A stretch of DNA of 64,000 nt from Lachnospiraceae bacterium (GTDB taxonomy: Bacteria; Bacillota; Clostridia; Lachnospirales; Lachnospiraceae), in contig JAGBMJ010000008.1 of assembly GCA_017634975.1 (NCBI GenBank), positions 1-64,000 of the forward strand. The letters are read 5' to 3'. The notes under the pieces were generated by a model. That model saw only the letters and a program-made list of their open reading frames with translations. It had not been told where the DNA came from and did not search any database. Both the position numbers and the translations under genes were made by a program. This document shows, piece by piece, positions 22,853 to 30,150 of the stretch (within the stretch, counting starts at the first letter, position 1; the number at the start of each line of letters is the position of its first letter).

Positions 22853-23649
22853 GCCGTGCCTCCCAGGATCGACACAAAACGGCTCACTGCTGCCTGCATC
22901 TCGGCAAAGATCAGCTCGGAGGCCCGCGGCAGCAGACGTACCGTCAGAAACAGCACGCACAGTCCGCACAGCACCTTGATCTGCATACCGACTGCAAACA
23001 TATTCATCTGCGGGGATACCTTTGCCATAATACCAAGCAGGCAGTTCAGCATCAAGGTCACACAGAAGATGGGCAGGCTGATCCGAAAGCCCAGCATCAC
23101 GTATTCCGAAATAAAAGAGATAAACGCCGTATTCAGTTTGTCCAGAGCGAGCTCTGCGTGTCCGATCGGGATCAGCGTAAAGCTCTCTGCCATGGCCCGC
23201 AAAAGCCAGTGGTGCATCCCCGTCACCATAAAGATCAACATAAACGCATACTGGTACAGATAACCGGTCACGGTGACGTTCATCTGTGTCGCCGGATCCA
23301 TCTGCGCCACCATGGCAAAACCGATGTCCGTATCCACGATCTGCCCGGCAAATGCCGCGATCTGCATCGCCCATGCGGCTGCCAGTCCGATCAAAAGCCC
23401 GGTGATCGCTTCCTTGAGCACCAGCATCGTATATTCCAGGATCGTCTCGTATTCCACGTACTGATGCGGCGTGATGGCCTCATACAGCACAAAGGACACC
23501 AGCACCGCAAACGCTGCCCGCAGCATCTGCGGTACATTGCGCTCTCCGAAAAAGGGTGCCGCAAAGATAAACATCGACATCCTGGTCAGGATCAGCAGAA
23601 AATATTCTAATTCCGACAGCGGAAAGGAAAGATCCGCATTCCAAACCAT
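22849..23649 (-). CDS. fliR: Flagellar export gate protein FliR
   Basis: Core membrane subunit of the FliPQR export pore. Seen in 266 residues: about six hydrophobic segments, family residues in FIFAAPFFGERNVPQMLR (about 28-45), GLAAAWAMQIAAFAGQIVD, and FRISLPIFCVTLMLNCLLGIM. In some Clostridia FliR and FlhB are fused into one protein; here they remain separate genes with a four-base overlap. Spacing to fliQ is 26 nt. Confidence 0.96.
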   Translation of the reverse strand: MVWNADLSFPLSELEYFLLILTRMSMFIFAAPFFGERNVPQMLRAAFAVLVSFVLYEAITPHQYVEYETILEYTMLVLKEAITGLLIGLAAAWAMQIAAFAGQIVDTDIGFAMVAQMDPATQMNVTVTGYLYQYAFMLIFMVTGMHHWLLRAMAESFTLIPIGHAELALDKLNTAFISFISEYVMLGFRISLPIFCVTLMLNCLLGIMAKVSPQMNMFAVGMQIKVLCGLCVLFLTVRLLPRASELIFAEMQAAVSRFVSILGGTA

Positions 23650-23675
23650 ACCACAACGTCCTTTATCCGATGTAA

Positions 23676-23945
23676 TCAGTGTATGTAAATGCTAAAGTCC
23701 GACCACAGTTCCTTCATAAACGTGATCATATTGTTCAGCATCCAGTTGCCCCCTACCATCAGGGTCAGGAAGATCGCCAGAAGCTTCGGCACAAAGGTCA
23801 GCGTCTGCTCCTGGATCGAAGTGACCGTCTGAAAGATACTGATCAGAAGACCGATCACCATGGAGATGAGCAGCGGCGGCAGTGCCGTGATCACGACGGT
23901 ATACATCGCGTCCGACATGATCTGTGTAATCGCATCTATTGTCAT
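23676..23945 (-). CDS. fliQ: Flagellar export gate protein FliQ
   Basis: Small two-helix subunit of the FliPQR export pore. Seen in 89 residues: two hydrophobic hairpin helices (about 17-40 and 50-75) with the typical ISIFQTVTSIQEQTLTFVPK link and an ITFMKEL end. Length is standard. It lies 31 nt after fliP and 26 nt before fliR. Confidence 0.96.
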   Translation of the reverse strand: MTIDAITQIMSDAMYTVVITALPPLLISMVIGLLISIFQTVTSIQEQTLTFVPKLLAIFLTLMVGGNWMLNNMITFMKELWSDFSIYIH

Positions 23946-23976
23946 GAGCCTATCTCCTTTCCGGGATTTGTCCGCG

Positions 23977-24876
23977 TCAGTAGAACGATCGGACGAGATT
24001 GACGATGATCAGGTTCCAGCCATCCGCCAGTACAAACAGCAGGATCTTGAACGGCATCGAGATCGTCGTGGGCGGCAGCATCATCATACCCATACTCATC
24101 AGCACCGAGCTGACCACCATATCGATGATCAGGAACGGGATGTAGATCAAAAAACCGATGATGAACGCCGTCCGCAGCTCGCTCATCACATAAGCCGGGA
24201 TCAGTACCTGCAGCGGGATCGTGTCCGGCGTGCCATCCCAGTCGGTGTACCCGGCGATCTCCATAAATACCGATACATCCGTCACCTGCGTCTGCGGATA
24301 CATATACTCCCTGAGCGGCTGCGCCCCAAGCTCCAATGCTTCCGACACTTCGATATCTCCGTTGTTTAACGGTACGATGGCATCATCATAGATGGCCGTG
24401 AAGGTCGGCGCCATGATATAGATCGTCAGAAACACCGCCAGACCGATCAGTATCTGGTTCGGCGGCGCCGTCTGCGTATTGAGCGCCTGCCTGGTGAAAT
24501 GCAGCACGATGATGATACGTGTAAAACTGGTCACCGTCAGCAGCAGGAACGGGATCAGCGAGATCGCCGCCAGGATAAAGACGATCTGCAGCGCACCGTT
24601 GATCGAGCCGTTACCGTCGTTTAGCGCGATGGTCACGGTATTGCCGATATTCGGAGCGTTTGGACTGGTACTGCTTCCCGGCTCCTCTTCATAAGTACGC
24701 TCATCCGTATCCCCATTGTTGTCCGCATCCGTCGCATGCGCCGTCAAGGGTACCATAAAAGACATAATGCCCACTACCAGCAGCAGGCATATATGTCTTA
24801 ACAGGCTATTGATTTTTCTTCTTCTCTTACTGATCTCCGTTACCTTCACCCTTGTCTGTTTTCGCCGGAGCTGCAT
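23977..24876 (-). CDS. fliP: Flagellar export gate protein FliP
   Basis: Main pore-forming subunit of the flagellar export gate. Seen: a signal-peptide-like N-terminus after a basic stretch (RRRKINSLLRHICLLLVV), a periplasmic-type linker, then the conserved core with FTRIIIVLHFTRQALNTQ, PPNQILIGLAVFLTI and PFLIIDMVVSSVLMSMGMMM. The start is unsure. The ATG at 24874-24876 gives 299 residues and overlaps fliO by 50 nt; a GTG at 24847-24849 would cut the overlap to 23 nt; a TTG at 24894 is also open. None has a good ribosome site, so coupling to fliO translation is likely. Confidence 0.92.
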   Translation of the reverse strand: MQLRRKQTRVKVTEISKRRRKINSLLRHICLLLVVGIMSFMVPLTAHATDADNNGDTDERTYEEEPGSSTSPNAPNIGNTVTIALNDGNGSINGALQIVFILAAISLIPFLLLTVTSFTRIIIVLHFTRQALNTQTAPPNQILIGLAVFLTIYIMAPTFTAIYDDAIVPLNNGDIEVSEALELGAQPLREYMYPQTQVTDVSVFMEIAGYTDWDGTPDTIPLQVLIPAYVMSELRTAFIIGFLIYIPFLIIDMVVSSVLMSMGMMMLPPTTISMPFKILLFVLADGWNLIIVNLVRSFY

Positions 24877-25264
24877 CCCCGTCCGGCTTTGCAAACTTCT
24901 TTATCAGATCTCCGAAGGATCCCGTCTGCGGCTTTTCCGAAGGAACATATTCCCCTTCCGCCAGCTCCGTGATCTTCGTGATCGAATCCTTTGCGATCGC
25001 CAGCACCACATACTTTCCGCCGATCCGCACGATCTGGAGATACTTGCCGTTTGCAACCGGCATCGTCTCCATGATCTCCATATTGGTCGAATTGACACGT
25101 CCCTGCTGTGTCCTGGCGATAAACTTTGTGGTATAAAACGTCACGCCCAGCACCAGGAGAAAAATGACCAGCAGTGTCAGAAACCGTGCGATATTTGTTG
25201 CGGCATTTCCGGACGGTGTCGTCGCCGGATCCGTTAATGTCAATAAAATGCGTATCTCGGACAT
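24827..25264 (-). CDS. fliO: Flagellar biosynthesis protein FliO
   Basis: FliO helps assemble the FliP ring of the export gate. Seen in 145 residues: an external N-terminal tail, one membrane helix (about 25-47, FLTLLVIFLLVLGVTFYTT), then a cytosolic beta-rich segment typical of FliO/FliZ (ILEIMETMPVANGKYL-like region and KYVVLAIAKDSI) and a hydrophilic Lys/Asp/Gly tail. It follows fliY by 4 nt and its end overlaps the probable fliP start. In B. subtilis cheY stands between fliY and fliO; here no gene fits there. Confidence 0.9.
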   Translation of the reverse strand: MSEIRILLTLTDPATTPSGNAATNIARFLTLLVIFLLVLGVTFYTTKFIARTQQGRVNSTNMEIMETMPVANGKYLQIVRIGGKYVVLAIAKDSITKITELAEGEYVPSEKPQTGSFGDLIKKFAKPDGDAAPAKTDKGEGNGDQ

Positions 25265-25268
25265 GGCC

Positions 25269-26495
25269 TTAATCCTTAATGATCTCCGTGATCCTTACAC
25301 CGAAGCTTTCCTCGATGACCACGACCTCGCCCTTTGCCACAAACTTGCCGTTGACCAGCACGTCGATCGGCTCACCGGCGATCTTTTCCAATTCGATGAT
25401 CGTACCCGGTGCAAAATCCAGAATATCGTGGATCGTCTTGGAGGTACGTCCGAGCTCTACCGTCACTTCCAGCGGCACATCCATGATCAGACCGATGTTT
25501 TCCTGTCCGATCATTGCTGCCATCTCCGGTGTGAACGCCGTAAACTGCGCCGGCGCTACATTGGTCTGCGGCATCATCGGCATTCCCTGCGGATACGGCA
25601 TCTGAGGGTACGGCATCTGCTGCTGCGGCATAGCTCCCATTCCGGGCATCGCCCCCATATTCGGCATCTGCGGCTGCGGCGCCGTAAACGGTGCTGCCTG
25701 CGGTGCCGATGCAGCCGGGATCTCCGGTGCTGCCGCAAACGGCACGGGATCCGGTACCGGTGTGGACGGAGCCGGTTCGGAACCGCCCATCATGGAACCA
25801 TGGGTAAATTTTTCATATAACGATTTTGCAAATGCGACCGGATACAGCTGCATGATCGTGGAGTCGATCAGATCCCCGATCTGCATACGAAACGAAATCT
25901 GCACAAAGGTATCGTCCGTAAACGGATTCTGCCGTCTGCCGTCTGTCAGCTCCGTCACCTTCACCAGACTGGCTACCGGCGGGCTGATATCGATCTTGAT
26001 CTCCATCATCGACGATAAAGACGTCGCCGAGGATCCCATCATCTGGTTCATCGCTTCGGAGATCGCGGACAGATGCAGTTCCCCCAGCTCTCCGTCGATA
26101 TTGGTCCCGTCCCCGCCCATCATCAGATCCGTAATGATCTTGACATCGCGTTCATTCAGGATCAGGATGTTCGATCCGGTCAGACCTACGGTATACTGGA
26201 TCTCCACAAATACACAGGGCGCCGGATAATCGGCCATGACCGTATCCCAGTTGGCCAGCTGCACCTTCGGTGTGGTAATGTTTACCTTCTGGTTGACCAG
26301 CGTGAACAGCGTTGTTGCGGAGGTTCCCATGCTGATATTGGCGATCTCACCGATCGCGTCTTTTTCGATATCGGAAAGCAGGCTCTGATCCGGTTCACCG
26401 CTGCCGCTCCCCCCGGAAGAAGAGTCGGAGCCGGCATCCAGATCCATACCATTCAGCAGCGCATTGATCTCGTCCTGCGACAGCATTCCATCCAT
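25269..26495 (-). CDS. fliY: Flagellar switch phosphatase FliY
   Basis: FliY combines a CheY-P phosphatase with the FliN ring subunit of the C ring. Seen in 408 residues: an N-terminal CheY-P docking peptide (MLSQDEINALLNGMD, 4-18); a CheC-like middle (about 35-235) with phosphatase helices EIANISMGTSATTL and AISEAMNQMMGSSATSL; a Met/Pro/Gln-rich linker (about 265-315); and a C-terminal FliN domain (about 335-408) with VPLEVTVELGRTSKTIHDIL. It is somewhat longer than B. subtilis FliY owing to the linker. It lies 29 nt after fliM. Confidence 0.96.
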   Translation of the reverse strand: MDGMLSQDEINALLNGMDLDAGSDSSSGGSGSGEPDQSLLSDIEKDAIGEIANISMGTSATTLFTLVNQKVNITTPKVQLANWDTVMADYPAPCVFVEIQYTVGLTGSNILILNERDVKIITDLMMGGDGTNIDGELGELHLSAISEAMNQMMGSSATSLSSMMEIKIDISPPVASLVKVTELTDGRRQNPFTDDTFVQISFRMQIGDLIDSTIMQLYPVAFAKSLYEKFTHGSMMGGSEPAPSTPVPDPVPFAAAPEIPAASAPQAAPFTAPQPQMPNMGAMPGMGAMPQQQMPYPQMPYPQGMPMMPQTNVAPAQFTAFTPEMAAMIGQENIGLIMDVPLEVTVELGRTSKTIHDILDFAPGTIIELEKIAGEPIDVLVNGKFVAKGEVVVIEESFGVRITEIIKD

Positions 26496-26524
26496 TTGCT
26501 CACATTTCCTCTCTTAAATCTTCG

Positions 26525-27532
26525 TCACGCATCCGCCGGCACATTGCTGCCGTCCTCGTCTTCATGATATACGCTGGTCACGCGGACCGCATAATGGTCA
26601 TGATCGGTTCCCGGCACAGCGGAAAACTTTTTATACATTCCTACATAAACATCCAGTTCATTATCCACACGGCGTTCCAGCCGGATGATATCGCCCACCT
26701 GCAATCCCAGAAAGTCGCTCACGGCGATCTGGCTCTTGCCGAGCACCGCCTTGACCGGAACGTCCACACGGCGCAGCAGATTTTCCAGATCCTGCCGGTA
26801 ATCACCGTTATCCTGATTTGCCATACTGGTAAACCAGAATTTCGTATTCAGATTATCAATGATGGCTTCAATGGTCATATACGGGATGCAGATGTTCATA
26901 AAGCCTTCCACTTCCCCCATTTTGACATTGAGCGTTACAATCGCTATCATCTCGTTCGGCGCGATGATCTGCGCAAACTGGGTATTGGTCTCGATGCGCT
27001 CCAGCACCGGTTCCACTTCCAGTACGTTTTTCCACGGTTCACGGAGCAGCTGTGTACTGATGGTCATCAGCTTCTCCAGGATCCCCATCTCGATCTCGGA
27101 GAAATCCCGCAGCTTGTCCATCGCCTCTCCGGGACCTCCCAGCATGCGATCGATAAAGGAAAACCCTACCTGGGATCCCAGATCGATCAGGATATTGCCG
27201 ATCAGGGGATGGAACGCTACGATCCCCAGGATCACGGGATTGGAGAGCGCATTGGTAAATTCGTTAAACGTGACCGTTTCGGAACTGACCACATTGACCT
27301 GTACATTCTTCCGAAGATACACCGGAAGGTTGGTGGACAGCAGCCGGCCGTAATGTTCAAAGATCAGCTCCAGTGTGCGAAGGTGTTCTTTGGAGAACTT
27401 GGCGGGGCGCTTAAAATCATAGTCTTTTACCTGGCGGCCGTCATCGTTTTTCATCTTTTCGATGTCGACATCGCCCTTGCTCATATCGCTTAAGAGTTTG
27501 TCTATTTCCTCCTGCGACAGTATATCGCCCAC
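26525..27532 (-). CDS. fliM: Flagellar motor switch protein FliM
   Basis: FliM forms the C ring with FliG and FliY and receives CheY-P. Seen in 335 residues: the N-terminal CheY-binding motif ILSQEEIDKLLSDM (4-17), the CheC-like middle domain (about 45-230) and the C-terminal FliN-like domain (about 250-325, VPVKAVLGKSQIAVSDFL). Start is GTG with a good GGAGGTGA site just upstream. Length is normal. The 101-nt gap to fliL upstream holds only short weak hairpins. Confidence 0.96.
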   Translation of the reverse strand: MGDILSQEEIDKLLSDMSKGDVDIEKMKNDDGRQVKDYDFKRPAKFSKEHLRTLELIFEHYGRLLSTNLPVYLRKNVQVNVVSSETVTFNEFTNALSNPVILGIVAFHPLIGNILIDLGSQVGFSFIDRMLGGPGEAMDKLRDFSEIEMGILEKLMTISTQLLREPWKNVLEVEPVLERIETNTQFAQIIAPNEMIAIVTLNVKMGEVEGFMNICIPYMTIEAIIDNLNTKFWFTSMANQDNGDYRQDLENLLRRVDVPVKAVLGKSQIAVSDFLGLQVGDIIRLERRVDNELDVYVGMYKKFSAVPGTDHDHYAVRVTSVYHEDEDGSNVPADA

Positions 27533-27633
27533 GCTCTCACCTCCCTTCGCGATGGTATTTTAATTCTATATTTTATTCACCGCTGCCTTGTGCAAGCACA
27601 GACAGCCCTTTAGACAATCGGCTTGTTCCGGCT

Positions 27634-28146
27634 TTAGCCGTACAAAATATTTGATATAGATACATCAAAGATCACTTCCGAGCCGAACTTCTGCTGGACG
27701 CGCTTTAAGATCTCGTCGCAGATCGCATCCTGGCTCAGCTTGATCTCATCCACGGTATACTGGGAGATGACACTGATCACCTCACTCTTTACATGATCCG
27801 CATATCCGGCCATTGCCTCACCGCCGTATTTTGCGTAGTCTTCATGCTCTTTGTTGATGCTGAGCGTGATGCCTACGATACAGTAGCTGTCCTTGCTATC
27901 GCCCTCCGCACGCTTCGTGGTAATGGTCAGATCCGGCAGGGTATAGGACTCGGTCGCTTCCATCGATACCGTGCTGGCATTGCCGTTGGCATCTGCCATC
28001 TCCAGATTTAAGATACCGGCGATATCCGTAACGATCGCCGCCGTCTTTTTGTTGGTCCCGATCACGGAGAACAGCATGATCGCCGTCATCACGATATTCA
28101 CAACCAGCAGTGAAAGGATCAGAATGGATAACAGATTTTTCTTCAT
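27634..28146 (-). CDS. fliL: Flagellar basal body-associated protein FliL
   Basis: FliL is a single-pass membrane protein around the stator that supports torque. Seen in 170 residues: an N-terminal membrane helix (about 5-28, LLSILILSLLVVNIVMTAIM) and an extracytoplasmic stomatin-like domain with YCIVGITLSINKEHEDY and a C-terminal ILKRVQQKFGSEVIFDVSISNILYG, which fits the family end. Similarity is judged from layout and place in the operon between motB and fliM. Ribosome site GGAGGGTTG precedes the ATG. Confidence 0.85.
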   Translation of the reverse strand: MKKNLLSILILSLLVVNIVMTAIMLFSVIGTNKKTAAIVTDIAGILNLEMADANGNASTVSMEATESYTLPDLTITTKRAEGDSKDSYCIVGITLSINKEHEDYAKYGGEAMAGYADHVKSEVISVISQYTVDEIKLSQDAICDEILKRVQQKFGSEVIFDVSISNILYG

Positions 28147-28165
28147 AGGGTCAACCCTCCTAATA

Positions 28166-28963
28166 TCAATACTGACTCATCGAGTTGTAGATCTTGATCT
28201 CCACACGACGGTTCAGCGCGCGTCCTTCCGCTGTGGAATTGTCTGCGACCGGAATGTACTCGCCGCGCCCCGAATGCTTGATCTCGGCCGGATCCAGATT
28301 GGTATGCTCGATCAGATAATAGAATACCGCCAAAGCTCTGGCATCCGAAAGCTCATTATTGCTGGGGAACTGTGCAGAATGCTGCGGCACGGAATCCGTA
28401 TGCCCTTCGATCTCGATCGTCGAGCCTGCATAACGCTCCAGGATCATCCCCACCTGATCCAGCACTGCATATGCCGATTCGCTCAGAGTAGCACTGCCGG
28501 AATCAAACAGCAATGCTCCGTTTAAGGTAAGCTGTACGTACTGTGACGTATATTCCAGCTCCACCAGATCATCCATTCCGGATTCGGAAAGCGCCTCGGA
28601 TACTTTCTCTTCGAGCGCTTCGGAAGCCGCCATCTTCTGTGCTTCCACTTCAGCCAGGATATCCTCCGCTTCTTCGATGTCCTCTGCCGCTTTACCGGTC
28701 TCGTTGATGTAATTGTCCAGCTGATTTAACTGGCTCACGCCACGGGATAACAACACGCCTTCCCCGATCGCCGTAGCACCGCCCGGCAATACGGAAAATG
28801 TGGAAGAAAAAGACGCAGCAACTTCTTCCCACTTCTTTTCATCGATGGAAGACATCGAGAAAAGGAGCACGAAGAAGCAGAGCAGCAGATTCATCAGGTC
28901 TGAGAAGGTAGCCATCCAGGCCGGTGAGCCGGCCGGTTGTTCCTCCTGTTTTTTCTTTGCCAT
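28166..28963 (-). CDS. motB: Flagellar motor stator protein MotB
   Basis: MotB anchors the stator to peptidoglycan and carries the proton-binding aspartate. Seen in 265 residues: a basic N-terminus, one membrane helix (about 18-40) with the key Asp-22 in MATFSDLMNLLLCFF, a linker with charged helices (about 90-140), and an OmpA-type peptidoglycan-binding domain (about 145-260) with LLFDSGSATL, IEIEGHTDSVPQ and NNELSDARALAV. The membrane helix suggests proton rather than sodium use, but sequence alone does not settle this. It lies 28 nt after motA. Confidence 0.96.
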   Translation of the reverse strand: MAKKKQEEQPAGSPAWMATFSDLMNLLLCFFVLLFSMSSIDEKKWEEVAASFSSTFSVLPGGATAIGEGVLLSRGVSQLNQLDNYINETGKAAEDIEEAEDILAEVEAQKMAASEALEEKVSEALSESGMDDLVELEYTSQYVQLTLNGALLFDSGSATLSESAYAVLDQVGMILERYAGSTIEIEGHTDSVPQHSAQFPSNNELSDARALAVFYYLIEHTNLDPAEIKHSGRGEYIPVADNSTAEGRALNRRVEIKIYNSMSQY

Positions 28964-28991
28964 AGTTTTGTTCTATTCCTCCCTAGCCGGA

Positions 28992-29786
28992 TTACTCTCC
29001 GCCTGCATCCTCACCTGCCGGCCTCTCCGAAGGCGCCAGGAAGGACTTGAGCTTTTCTTCGATCACACGCGGGTTCTCACCTGCCTGGATCGAAAGAAGG
29101 CCTTCGATCATGATCTGCTTCGTACTGATCTCCATATCATTAAACTTGCCCAGCTTGTTTGCCGTAGGCGCACAGATCCAGTTGGCAAGCACGGAACCGT
29201 ACATCGTTGTCAGCAAGGCAACGGCCATAGCCGGTCCGATCGCAGCTGCATCAGACATGTTCTGCAGCATGTTTACCAGACCGATCAGGGTACCGATCAT
29301 ACCCCAAGCCGGTCCCATACCACCCAGATCCTGCCAGAAATGGATCTTTTCTTTATGACGCTCCTCGATGGAATCCAGTTCCGTCTCCATAATAGCCTTG
29401 ACCAGTTCCGGATCGGTACCGTCTACCACCAGCATGATCCCTTTTTTCAGAAAGGCATCGTCGATGTCTGCCGATCCCTCTTCCAGTGCCAGCAGGCCTT
29501 CTTTACGTGCGGTATTTGCCAGACGGATGATCGTCTGTATCGTTTCCACCTGATTGATCTGGGGAGTTTTGAAGATCAGCGTGATACTTTTGACACCGGC
29601 CACGAACTTTGGCATCAGGTTCGAAGCCATCATACACATAAACGCGCCACCGAAGGTAATGATCGCCGACGGTGCGTCCAGAAAGTTGAGGATCGCACCG
29701 AAGTTGACGGTCTTGCCATCAAAAACGATACCAAAGATCATCAATACAAAACAGACTGCCAAGCCGATAAGTGACGCTAGATCCAT
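28992..29786 (-). CDS. motA: Flagellar motor stator protein MotA
   Basis: MotA surrounds MotB in the ion-driven stator and pushes on FliG. Seen in 264 residues: four membrane segments (about 3-22, 30-50, 145-170, 180-203), the cytosolic loop with EERHKEKIHFWQDLG, and the helix with GPAWGMIGTLIGLVNML that bears the conserved Pro near the channel. In B. subtilis motAB lies apart from the fla/che operon; here it is between flbD and fliL. It follows flbD after about 92 nt of AT-rich sequence with a hairpin. Confidence 0.96.
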   Translation of the reverse strand: MDLASLIGLAVCFVLMIFGIVFDGKTVNFGAILNFLDAPSAIITFGGAFMCMMASNLMPKFVAGVKSITLIFKTPQINQVETIQTIIRLANTARKEGLLALEEGSADIDDAFLKKGIMLVVDGTDPELVKAIMETELDSIEERHKEKIHFWQDLGGMGPAWGMIGTLIGLVNMLQNMSDAAAIGPAMAVALLTTMYGSVLANWICAPTANKLGKFNDMEISTKQIMIEGLLSIQAGENPRVIEEKLKSFLAPSERPAGEDAGGE

Positions 29787-29850
29787 AACCCAAGATTCCT
29801 CATAACAATAATAATATTATGTATACCCCAAAACGCATAAAAACATGGAA

Positions 29851-29881
29851 TGATCCTTCATTAGTTTTTTATAAAGGATCA
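29851..29881 (-). other. Hairpin at the end of flbD
   Basis: TGATCCTT (29851-29858) pairs with AAGGATCA (29874-29881), the second arm including the flbD stop codon. The loop is A/T-rich and the minus-strand sequence after the stem is TTCCATGTTTTT, so at best it is a weak attenuator before motA. Confidence 0.4.
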
Positions 29882-30064
29882 GCCATGATAGATTTCCCGC
29901 TTATACGATTTTACTAAATTTTTGATTTCTTGTCTACTCTCTTTTACAATTAACTTTCGCCCCGTCGTCAGCGTGATCACCGTGTCCGGCGTCTCTTCCA
30001 CGTATTCGATCAGGTCACAGTTGATCAGGGCGATCCCGCCGTTTATCTTTGTCACTTCGATCAT
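29879..30064 (-). CDS. flbD: Flagellar FlbD family protein
   Basis: A 61-residue FlbD/FlbEF-type protein found in Gram-positive and spirochaete flagellar operons (not the Caulobacter regulator of the same name). Its function is unclear. Seen: start MIEVTKINGGIALINCDLIEY, the segment VITLTTGRKLIVKES and a helix with QEIKNLVKSYKREI, all typical of the family. The ATG at 30062-30064 has AGGAGG 6 nt upstream; an ATG five codons earlier would place that ribosome site inside the gene. It lies between flgE and motA, with terminator-like hairpins on both sides. Confidence 0.93.
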   Translation of the reverse strand: MIEVTKINGGIALINCDLIEYVEETPDTVITLTTGRKLIVKESRQEIKNLVKSYKREIYHG

Positions 30065-30091
30065 GGAAATCCTCCTCATTACTATAAGGCA

Positions 30092-30126
30092 ACAAAGGTC
30101 TGCGCGGTTACCACACAGACCCTTGT
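30092..30126 (-). other. Terminator-like hairpin between flgE and flbD
   Basis: ACAAAGGTCTG (30092-30102) pairs with CAGACCCTTGT (30116-30126) with one mismatch. On the minus strand the right side runs CAGACCTTTGTTGCC, a poor T tract. Partial termination after flgE, which would lift hook protein relative to downstream genes, is inference. Confidence 0.45.
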
Positions 30127-30150
30127 TTATAACGTTATCCTCTCATCGGA

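Noticed and set aside
22853-23374. N-terminal extension of the flhB frame by 174 codons, which would suggest a fused or overlapping gene
   Set aside because: The extension lies wholly within fliR in another frame, has shadow-like composition (Arg/Asp/Gly-rich), and a proper ATG overlapping the fliR stop exists at 22850-22852.
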